A stretch of DNA of 7,570 nt. Source: Alphaproteobacteria bacterium (GTDB taxonomy: Bacteria > Pseudomonadota > Alphaproteobacteria > JABAAW01). The first letter of the stretch is position 1, and the number at the start of each line of letters is the position of its first letter. Positions 1 through 5,292 of this stretch are shown here, one piece after another. The stretch is taken from positions 1 to 7,570 of the forward strand of contig JABAAS010000028.1 in the NCBI GenBank assembly GCA_014238625.1. The letters are read 5' to 3'. A program made the position numbers and the translations under genes. The notes beneath the pieces were generated by a model. The model was not told where the DNA came from and did not search any database. It saw only the letters and a list, made by a program, of their open reading frames with translations.

Positions 1-180
1 TATTGCGAGTGTGGTTTCCTCGTCAAAGCGATAGCTTTCATCGCGAGGCGGAGTATAGGGACAAGCTTCCGCGAAGCCTCGCACTTGCCAATCGGTTTGG
101 ATACCGAATAGCTCGCGGGTCGAGAAGGTTTTATCTGGCTCGTTGACTAGAATATCTTGCGATGAGGTGAGGTCGGTCAT
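1..180 (-). CDS. cobS: CobS, AAA+ ATPase subunit (N-terminal 60 codons; continues past left edge)
   Basis: The visible part starts MTDLTSSQDILVNEPDKTFS. It continues through an ELFGIQTDWQV segment to DESYRFDEETTLAI, where the window ends. This matches the small N-terminal domain of CobS that precedes the AAA+ domain, where family members have a similar FGID...V.AF and Y.FD..TTLAI pattern. The Walker motifs lie beyond the edge and cannot be checked. In the family, CobS forms an AAA+ ring with the VWA protein CobT. With CobN this inserts cobalt aerobically into hydrogenobyrinic acid a,c-diamide during cobalamin synthesis. Many alphaproteobacteria keep CobS/CobT without CobN, so a B12 role cannot be assumed here. 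The ATG has GGAG three bases upstream. The gene follows the J-domain gene on the same strand with a 45-bp gap, so co-transcription is likely. Confidence 0.87.
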   Translation of the reverse strand, partial: MTDLTSSQDILVNEPDKTFSTRELFGIQTDWQVRGFAEACPYTPPRDESYRFDEETTLAI

Positions 181-183
181 TTT

Positions 184-187
184 CTCC
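184..187 (-). promoter_or_regulatory. Ribosome binding site of cobS
   Basis: On the minus strand the sequence reads TTGGAGAAA directly before the cobS ATG. GGAG lies three bases from the start codon, which is slightly short but supports the ATG at 178-180 as the real start. Confidence 0.6.
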
Positions 188-210
188 AATGTTTCTTTAG
201 ATTATCGAAT

Positions 211-216
211 ATTATA
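211..216 (-). promoter_or_regulatory. Possible -10 element ahead of cobS
   Basis: The minus strand has a perfect TATAAT inside TATATAAT, shortly after the stop codon of the J-domain gene and about 30 bases before the cobS ATG. The best -35-like word, TAGACA, is about 22 bases upstream of it, which is too far for a standard sigma-70 promoter. It may be an internal cobS promoter or just AT-rich spacer. Confidence 0.25.
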
Positions 217-225
217 TAGCACGCT

Positions 226-1047
226 CTAAGAGGTTGCTTGTCTAGACCATAAGCCTTGCAGCAACGAGTAAGCGACATTTATTTGCTTCAGGCGTTCTTG
301 CTTTTGTTGGCGAGTTTGCTCGTCTGGGTTTTTTGCCAAATTTTTATTTGCTAAGCTTTTATTTTTCAGCTTTTCCGCCGACAAGTCAGCAATATGGTGA
401 TCCGGATGATGAGCTTTGGCAAGCGCACGATAGCGAGCCTTTAGTTCCTTGGCATTTATTGGTGGAGTAAGTTCTAGCACGCGGCAAGCTTTTCTCTCTT
501 CGCGGTTACGGGGGATGCGATGGTCATTGTCATAGCTGTTTTGTAGCGCGTCAAAGTTTTTTTCTTGAGTGTTTTCTTGGTTCTTCTCTTGGATGTTTTC
601 CTGGGTGTCTTCTCGGGCTTGTTCCCGCTCAAAGTTTTGAGCATTCTTGTTAGGATTCTCACCAAAAATATCGATAAAGATATTGGCAAAACTTTCCTCG
701 CAATTTTTCCGAGCTGAGTTCCCCCCCTCTTGCTTTTCATAGCCACGCTTGCCCCATATATTACCATTCCGTTTCCCAGAGGGATTCATCGGCCAAGTTG
801 GGCGATAGCCCACGGCAGAGTCGCGTAAATCCTGCTCTATATCTTCATTGCTTTTATGCTCGTAGTAGTTCCACGCGTTATTCGCAGCGCGTGCATGCTC
901 TAGACATAGCCAAGCTCTAGAGTTTTTTGTCTCCCTATCACTAGGCGCAGGGAACAGACCCTCTTGCTGGCAGTCGCCTCTCGCGCAACGCCTGCTCTGT
1001 GCTTGCCTGTAACGCGAGGACGGTTGTGGCTGTGGTTGAAGTCTCAT
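226..1047 (-). CDS. J-domain protein of the cobS neighbourhood
   Basis: A 273-residue protein from the ATG at 1045-1047. The N-terminal half carries C21, C26 and a CLEH motif (C48, H51), a possible metal site. This is followed by NNAWNYYEHKSNEDIE and VGYRPTWP (about 79-86), which match J-domain proteins found beside alphaproteobacterial cobS. The J domain spans about 188-266 with HPD at 214-216, the motif that stimulates Hsp70 (DnaK) ATPase, and ends in a typical helix III (INVAYSLLQ). Two low-complexity parts stand out: four TQEN-like repeats (about 148-163) and a loop roughly 20 residues longer than usual between HPD and helix III. The frame opens upstream to a TTG at 1156-1158, which would add a hydrophobic stretch. 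The ATG start is preferred because homologues begin just before the first cysteine. No clear Shine-Dalgarno precedes this ATG. The family suggests a co-chaperone role, perhaps with CobS/CobT; that link is inference from position. Confidence 0.85.
   Translation of the reverse strand: MRLQPQPQPSSRYRQAQSRRCARGDCQQEGLFPAPSDRETKNSRAWLCLEHARAANNAWNYYEHKSNEDIEQDLRDSAVGYRPTWPMNPSGKRNGNIWGKRGYEKQEGGNSARKNCEESFANIFIDIFGENPNKNAQNFEREQAREDTQENIQEKNQENTQEKNFDALQNSYDNDHRIPRNREERKACRVLELTPPINAKELKARYRALAKAHHPDHHIADLSAEKLKNKSLANKNLAKNPDEQTRQQKQERLKQINVAYSLLQGLWSRQATS
334..363 (-). repeat. Tandem 15-bp duplication in the J-domain loop
   Basis: Two adjacent 15-base units on the minus strand, AATAAAAGCTTAGCA and AATAAAAATTTGGCA, match at 12 of 15 bases and encode NKSLA-NKNLA. 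They lie between the HPD motif and helix III, so they form part of the unusual loop insertion in the J domain. Confidence 0.7.
559..606 (-). repeat. Four 12-bp tandem coding repeats (TQEN/IQEK/NQEN/TQEK)
   Basis: Forty-eight bases of the J-domain gene encode four consecutive tetrapeptides of pattern x-Q-E-(N/K). The units alternate QEN and QEK, as though a 24-bp pair had been duplicated. They form a charged, probably disordered linker between the cysteine-containing N-terminal part and the J domain. Third-position differences between units show the expansion is not very recent. Confidence 0.75.
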
Positions 1048-1181
1048 CTTATTATAAGGCCGAAGTGCAAAGTGGTTGCGTGGGTGAATATGGTGAAAGG
1101 ATGCAGAAAATAAAAAACAAGAGATAAAAAAGTAGCCTATTTTGCCAAAGAAAGGCAAGAATCACATGCGGAGTTTTCTCT

Positions 1182-1191
1182 TGGCTAGCCA
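1182..1191. repeat. 10-bp perfect palindrome TGGCTAGCCA
   Basis: TGGCTAGCCA equals its own reverse complement and sits in the middle of the divergent intergenic region. This is a plausible place for an operator, though one 10-bp palindrome may also arise by chance. Confidence 0.35.
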
Positions 1192-1233
1192 GTCAATTGG
1201 TTAATAATTGCATAGCAAATTGCTTAATTTCTC

Positions 1234-1285
1234 GCCATTTAGAGCATGCTTTAGAAAAATTGGTGGATAAAATGCCATTTAGGGC
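1234..1285. repeat. Direct repeat GCCATTTAG(A/G)GC, 40 bp apart
   Basis: GCCATTTAGAGC at 1234-1245 and GCCATTTAGGGC at 1274-1285 match at 11 of 12 positions. They are offset by exactly 40 bp, close to four helical turns. They are located 110-160 bp upstream of the ybjN-like start codon. Paired binding sites for a regulator are possible; the function is unknown. Confidence 0.4.
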
Positions 1286-1382
1286 TATTTCTGGCTTGTC
1301 TCCCCGCATTGTCGAGCCGAAAGAGGTTAGTCTGTGCAGAGTAGCTTTTTGTTGTAGCTAAAATGAAAAATAAATGCGGAGT

Positions 1383-1386
1383 AAGG
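1383..1386 (+). promoter_or_regulatory. Weak ribosome binding site of the ybjN-like gene
   Basis: AAGG lies 10 bases ahead of the ATG at 1397, and a GGAG lies further out at 1378-1381. The site is weak but fits the chosen start, which gives a protein of the expected length. Confidence 0.4.
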
Positions 1387-1396
1387 TTAGAGCAGT

Positions 1397-2002
1397 ATGA
1401 AAGAAAAACATGGTGGCTATGTAGGTTTTCGTCCTTTCCCCTTTTCTGATGATCAAGGTGCTACGCACCCTTTAGACTTTCTGGAGCGCATGTTTCTCGA
1501 CAATGGTTGGGAGTTCTCGCGCCCGCAAACTGATTCTTTTAGCGCGGTTACGAATGCGGGCTGGACAGAATATCGTCTCGATTTTGAGTGGCAGCGAGAG
1601 TCGCAAGTCCTATCTATTGCTTGCGCGCCTGCGCTAAAAATTCCTGCCAAGCAACACGCGCGCCTCATACAGCTTATCGAAGAGGTGAATTTAGAGATGT
1701 GGTTCGGGCATTTTGAGCTTATGCCGCAATCTTCTAATCTGCAATTTCGCTATGGAGTTCCTCTGTTTATGCTCGCCGATGGTTGGACGGATGCGCGCGC
1801 ACAAGCCTTGCGCGTATGCTACGAGGAGGGCGAACAGCAAGAACAAGACGCTCTATTCTGCTCGCGCCTAGCGCGCTTATTGGAGCAGGTCTTGGGTCTC
1901 TGTGAGCGCTACTACCCAGCATTTCGATATGCCTTGACAGAAAAAGAGCCATCGGCAGACGAGTTGCGCCTTGCCTTGAGCGCAACGGAAGGACAAGCTT
2001 AA
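1397..2002 (+). CDS. YbjN-family protein (type III chaperone-like fold)
   Basis: A 201-residue protein. After an N-terminal tail of about 23 residues comes HPLDFLERMFLDNGWEFSR (24-42). It continues with a WTEYRLDFEW segment, MWFGHFEL (101-108), a FRYGVPL strand and CERYYPAFRYAL near 169-180. This pattern matches alphaproteobacterial YbjN-domain proteins, which show NPLD.LE..F....W...R, LW.GHFDLW and C..FYPAFQF at the same positions. The family has a fold like type III secretion chaperones, and its biochemical role is not established. There is no signal peptide or membrane segment, so it should be cytoplasmic. It lies 40 bp upstream of proC on the same strand, a recurrent pairing in Alphaproteobacteria, so the two are probably co-transcribed. 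The region before the CERYYPAF motif (about 141-160) is charged and somewhat longer than usual. Confidence 0.8.
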   Translation: MKEKHGGYVGFRPFPFSDDQGATHPLDFLERMFLDNGWEFSRPQTDSFSAVTNAGWTEYRLDFEWQRESQVLSIACAPALKIPAKQHARLIQLIEEVNLEMWFGHFELMPQSSNLQFRYGVPLFMLADGWTDARAQALRVCYEEGEQQEQDALFCSRLARLLEQVLGLCERYYPAFRYALTEKEPSADELRLALSATEGQA

Positions 2003-2028
2003 GATAATCGCTATTATATAAGCAAATC

Positions 2029-2032
2029 GGAG
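2029..2032 (+). promoter_or_regulatory. Ribosome binding site of proC
   Basis: GGAG lies 10 bases before the ATG at 2043, in the 40-bp gap after the ybjN-like stop codon. It supports the ATG at 2043; a second ATG at 2055 would be too far from it. Confidence 0.55.
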
Positions 2033-2042
2033 CTGACAAGCT

Positions 2043-3050
2043 ATGGCGCAAGGCATGCTACAGGGAGCAGAAAAAGAGGTAGCTCAAGGAGCAACATCAG
2101 GTAGCTTCAAGCATGTTTTAGTTCTGGGTTGCGGACATATGGGGGGTGCTCTGGTTTCGCGCTGGGGGGAGGCTTGTTCAGACTCCTATCAGCAGGCAGA
2201 AGCTGTGGCTACTCGTCTGCCGAATCTTTTTAGCATTATTGACCGCTCTGCGAATGCGCCGCTTGGCACAGGCTCGCTCTTACCACCGCGTTTCCGAGCT
2301 TACGCGAGCCTCAATGATTTTGTGCAAAGCGATAAGCCTATGGTCGATGCTTTACTGCTCGCAGTGCGCCCACAGCAAGTTCTCCCAGCCCTTTCCTCGC
2401 TCCTCGCTTCTGACAAAGCCTTGTTATCGCCTAGTGCCACGATTATGTCTTTAGCAGCCGGTCTGCCTTTGCCGCGCTTGCGTGCCGAATTAAATGCTAG
2501 CCTAACATCCGCTCCCCCTCTGTTTCGCGTGATGCCGAGCATTCCAGTTGCCATAGGCGAGGGTATCTTGTTGATTTCCAGCGATGGAGAGGAAAAAGCC
2601 GATGACGATAGCAGCCCCTTTGCGCTGGTGCGAGAGTTATTTGCGCCCATGGGACGCAGTGTTTTTTGCTCGGACGAGTTGCTGGACAAAGGAACAGGTC
2701 TGTGGGGTAGCGCGCCAGGCTACTTATTCCAGATGATCGAGGCATTCGCAGAATCAGCTCACGCTCTCGGCTACGAGGCGGAGCAGGCGCGTATACTCGC
2801 GTTCCAAACCTTCAGGGGAGTGGGAATCTTTGCAGAAAAGCAGCATGCGGAGAAAAAACTTTTGCCAGAACAACTTGTCGAGAGCATCGCTTTGTCGGGT
2901 GGCACTACCGAGGCGGGTTTGCGAGTTTTGCGCGATAAGGAGACTGGACTCGTGCCGTTGATGCGCAAGGCTGGCGAACTCGCTTATCAACGCGCGCAAG
3001 AAATGGAAAAAGAGATGGGAAAAGAAATAGGAGCGAAAATAGAAAAGTAA
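2043..3050 (+). CDS. proC: Pyrroline-5-carboxylate reductase (divergent, extended)
   Basis: A 335-residue protein, compared with about 270 for typical ProC. It reduces 1-pyrroline-5-carboxylate to L-proline with NAD(P)H in the cytoplasm. The Rossmann motif is VLVLGCGHMGGAL (25-37). AVRPQ at 107-111 matches the conserved A(V)KPQ segment, and FRVMPSIPVAIGEG (161-174) matches the R.MPNTP region. GLWGSAPGYLF (219-229) corresponds to the usual GLSGSGPAYVF. SGGTTEAGLRVL (285-296) corresponds to SPGGTTEAGL, keeping the GGTT threonines. The extra length comes from about 24 N-terminal residues before the Rossmann strand, an insertion near 42-62, an acidic stretch near 181-191 and a lysine/glutamate-rich tail after 320. 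Several otherwise near-invariant residues differ (N to S in MPN, P to S before GGTT, GSAPG for GSGPA). The overall pattern still strongly supports ProC. It follows the ybjN-like gene and converges on pepP. Confidence 0.9.
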   Translation: MAQGMLQGAEKEVAQGATSGSFKHVLVLGCGHMGGALVSRWGEACSDSYQQAEAVATRLPNLFSIIDRSANAPLGTGSLLPPRFRAYASLNDFVQSDKPMVDALLLAVRPQQVLPALSSLLASDKALLSPSATIMSLAAGLPLPRLRAELNASLTSAPPLFRVMPSIPVAIGEGILLISSDGEEKADDDSSPFALVRELFAPMGRSVFCSDELLDKGTGLWGSAPGYLFQMIEAFAESAHALGYEAEQARILAFQTFRGVGIFAEKQHAEKKLLPEQLVESIALSGGTTEAGLRVLRDKETGLVPLMRKAGELAYQRAQEMEKEMGKEIGAKIEK

Positions 3051-3071
3051 CTAAAATGCCGAAGTTTTAAG

Positions 3072-3109
3072 ATTCTTCGCAATACACTCTCTGAAAACAG
3101 ACGAAGAAT
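3072..3109. terminator. Weak stem-loop between convergent proC and pepP
   Basis: ATTCTTCG (3072-3079) and CGAAGAAT (3102-3109) can form an 8-bp stem with a 22-base loop. An extra CGAAG at 3060-3064 can pair with the same left arm, giving an alternative shorter hairpin. No T-run follows on either strand, so intrinsic termination is doubtful. Its place in the 117-bp gap between converging genes is the main argument for a terminator role. Confidence 0.3.
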
Positions 3110-3167
3110 TCGACGCAATGTACAATAGGGTATAATAAGGAGTGAAATTTATAAGTAGCGCGCCAAA

Positions 3168-5240
3168 TTATCTATCGAAATTCGAGCGCAAGTCGAGCGG
3201 TTTTGTAGCCTGCTTTAGAAAGCTGCGCTCGTGCGCCTCGCGTAAATATGGAGCAATTGATGCGTGTATTCTCGCGTGGTAGGCGTCTAACCACTCTCGC
3301 TCCTCCACTTCTAACTGCTCGACAATAATCGGCGCACGCGCAATAGGCGCCAGCGAAAGCGTGTGAAAGCATAGGTTACGCTTTCTTTCAGAGTTCACTC
3401 CGCGCGCTGGCACTACTTCCATAAGGTTTTCCGTGCGTATGCCGAAGTTCTGGGGGCTGTAAAAACCAGGCTCGTTCGATAATATCATTCCTACTTGCAA
3501 CAGCTCCTTGCTACCATTTTGTGCGATGCGTGCGTTGCCTTCGTGCACGCTCAAGCAGAAGCCAACGCCGTGTCCAGTCGCGTGTGGGTAGTCGAGCCCT
3601 TTTTGCCATAAAGGTCTGCGGGCTAATACATCGAGCGCGCTCGCAAAAGTTCCCTCTGGAAAGGTCGCTGTCGCCAGAGCGATATGTCCTCGTAGCACCG
3701 CAGTGTATGCTTCGCGAAAAGCAATGTTGCCGCAACCATTGCCAAAGATTAAAGTGCGAGTAATGTCCGTTGTACCGTACGCATATTGTCCGCCCGAATC
3801 GATCAAGTAAGGTTTGCCTCGTTGTAGTAGCCTCGCTCCATCGCGAGGGGTCGGATAGTGTATCTGCGCCGCGTTCGCTCCGCTTGCCGAGATAGTTTTG
3901 AAACTCTCGTCTAGCAACTTGCCACTCTGCAACCTAAAGGCGTAGAGCTTTCGCGCTGCCTCGTGCTCATCAACGCGCCTATTATTCGCAGCCACTTGTT
4001 CAAGCCATGCCAAGAAACGCACGAGGGCTACTCCATCCCAAAGGTGCGCTTTGCGTATGTTGCTGCGCTCGCGTATCGTCTTGCATCGGCGCAAAACTTC
4101 CGTTGGCTCTTGCGCGAATCGCAAGGTAACGCCAGCCCTCCTGCAGCTATCTACGAGCGCACTCGCAACGCTACTTTTGTCGAGTACGAGCACTCGCTTT
4201 TGCTCAGCGTTCTCCAGCAGCGCAGTCTTGAGCATGTTTGAGGGTAAGATTTCGCAGTGGGATAGATTCTCACTAGATAAGGCTGGTCGTGCGCTCGTGA
4301 AGAATTTAGCGCGTGGTGGGGTTTGACGCTTTGTTCCAAAATTTAGCAACGCAAAACCTAATGCTACAGGCAGAAAGGGAACATCGCTCGCTCGCAAGGA
4401 CAAGCCCCAAGCGCAAGCAGTGCTCGTTGTTAGTAGCAGAGATTGGTTGCCTATCTCGCTTGCCTTATCTACCTTACTGTTTTCTAGTTGCTCGCATATT
4501 CGTAGCATTCGTTGCTTTGGCGTTTCACCGGTTTCGCTGGCTTTTCGTAGCGAGAGTAGGCTGATTGGTGGCGGAGGTTGCCTATGCCATAGCTCTTCTA
4601 TTCCTGCGTCAATTTTTTGATCATAGCTATGGATAGGCACTAGCTTTATCTTAGCAACGCTCGAGCTTATACTACTCTGCCTTTCTCCTTGTATTTTCTC
4701 TCGAATTTCTTCGAGCATTTTTTGTGAAACTTGCCAAGGGTCGTAGCCGATGCAGCTTGAGCTTGGAAACATATCGGTCATGGTGGCGGCTATTTGCGTT
4801 AGGGGAGCCTCGATAAATTCGAATAGCGAACTGTCGCACTCCGCGCGTAGCTGCATTCGGTAGCGCGAGTCTGAGGCTATTACGGATTTTTTTTTCGCGC
4901 GGAAGTCGAAGATAGCCCAGCCATACGAACCTGAAAAACCGCTGAAAAACCGCAAGCGTTCCGCGTTGTGCGAGAGTGCTTCGCAACCTGTGCAATCGCC
5001 TCGTAGCATCAACAGACCATCTAGGCTAAGCCCCCCTAGACTTGGTTCTACTTTCGATCTTACTCTGGCAGCCAGCTCCGATATCAAGGCTGCGCGATCT
5101 TCCACGACAAAGGCTTGCGCCTCGATGAGACGGCGAGCTTGCGCTGCTTGCTCTAATAAAGATTTTTCTAAATATCTCTGCGAGAAGGTATCAGTCTGAC
5201 AACTAGAGCGTTTTCTCTCGCGCAGCCACCTTTGCCACAT
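3168..5240 (-). CDS. pepP: Xaa-Pro aminopeptidase, M24 family (aminopeptidase P)
   Basis: A 690-residue cytoplasmic metallopeptidase that should remove an N-terminal residue preceding proline. It has the three-domain layout of the long, eukaryote-like aminopeptidase P. The first creatinase-like domain (about 70-170) carries GLLMLRGDC, HNAERLRFFSGFSGSYGWAI and SDSRYRMQ. The second domain (about 200-390) is poorly conserved. The catalytic pita-bread domain runs from about 395 to 630. All five metal ligands are visible: D481 in YLIDSGG, D492 in TTDITRT, H557 in HATGHGVG, E590 in LSNEPG and E604 in RTENL. H553 and H566 (VHEG) match the proton-shuttle and substrate histidines. Family members have about 600 residues; the excess lies in a charged 65-residue N-terminal part and in domain two. 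A run of nine A encodes K116-K118. The start lacks a close Shine-Dalgarno, but no better in-frame ATG exists before residue 78. It lies 52 bp behind the formate dehydrogenase gene. Confidence 0.9.
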   Translation of the reverse strand: MWQRWLRERKRSSCQTDTFSQRYLEKSLLEQAAQARRLIEAQAFVVEDRAALISELAARVRSKVEPSLGGLSLDGLLMLRGDCTGCEALSHNAERLRFFSGFSGSYGWAIFDFRAKKKSVIASDSRYRMQLRAECDSSLFEFIEAPLTQIAATMTDMFPSSSCIGYDPWQVSQKMLEEIREKIQGERQSSISSSVAKIKLVPIHSYDQKIDAGIEELWHRQPPPPISLLSLRKASETGETPKQRMLRICEQLENSKVDKASEIGNQSLLLTTSTACAWGLSLRASDVPFLPVALGFALLNFGTKRQTPPRAKFFTSARPALSSENLSHCEILPSNMLKTALLENAEQKRVLVLDKSSVASALVDSCRRAGVTLRFAQEPTEVLRRCKTIRERSNIRKAHLWDGVALVRFLAWLEQVAANNRRVDEHEAARKLYAFRLQSGKLLDESFKTISASGANAAQIHYPTPRDGARLLQRGKPYLIDSGGQYAYGTTDITRTLIFGNGCGNIAFREAYTAVLRGHIALATATFPEGTFASALDVLARRPLWQKGLDYPHATGHGVGFCLSVHEGNARIAQNGSKELLQVGMILSNEPGFYSPQNFGIRTENLMEVVPARGVNSERKRNLCFHTLSLAPIARAPIIVEQLEVEEREWLDAYHARIHASIAPYLREAHERSFLKQATKPLDLRSNFDR

Positions 5241-5281
5241 GCTGGTGTTGTATGGGGTGTCGGGCGCACCAGCTATCCCTT
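5241..5281 (-). promoter_or_regulatory. Hairpin abutting the pepP start codon, with displaced Shine-Dalgarno-like site
   Basis: On the minus strand, GCTGGTG (5273-5267) and CACCAGC (5247-5241) form a perfect 7-bp stem with a 19-base loop. Its 3' arm ends directly at the pepP ATG. AAGGGA (5281-5276) lies two bases before the stem. In linear sequence it is 35 bases from the ATG, too far to act. With the hairpin folded, it would be brought next to the start codon. The stem is seen in the sequence; the translational role is inference. A terminator role is unlikely because no U-run follows. Confidence 0.5.
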
Positions 5282-5292
5282 CAATTATCTCT

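Larger units (their letters stand above)
1048..1396. other. Divergent intergenic region between the J-domain gene and the ybjN-like gene
   Basis: About 350 AT-rich bases separate the two divergent transcription units, so both promoters should lie here. A perfect TATAAT faces the J-domain gene at 1051-1056, only three bases from its ATG. A TAAAAT at 1359-1364 faces the ybjN-like gene, with no convincing -35 partner. TTGCC and GGCAA form a 5-bp inverted repeat at 1142-1158. A 10-bp palindrome lies at 1182-1191 and a 12-bp direct repeat at 1234-1285. I see no tRNA, riboswitch or cobalamin box. Confidence 0.6.

Noticed and set aside
1048..1158. N-terminal extension of the J-domain protein from a TTG, with a signal-peptide-like hydrophobic stretch
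   Set aside because: The frame is open to 1158 but the start would be TTG, and homologues begin near the ATG at 1047. The hydrophobic run is probably a by-product of AT-rich intergenic sequence.
1048..1396. Cobalamin riboswitch upstream of the J-domain/cobS unit
   Set aside because: I looked for the B12-box consensus (GCCACTG-like) on both strands and saw none, only a GCCAGTC word in the palindrome area.
3131..3136. TATAAT on the plus strand pointing into pepP antisense
   Set aside because: No -35 at a suitable distance and no gene or structured RNA downstream. Similar AT-rich words occur in the other spacers too.
3142..3285. Short GTG-started frame on the plus strand after AAGGAG
   Set aside because: The AAGGAG overlaps the GTG, leaving no room for initiation, and most of the frame is antisense to the pepP end.
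4672..4995. 107-codon minus-strand frame inside pepP
   Set aside because: It is the shifted frame of pepP. It matters only as the product of slippage at the A9 run.
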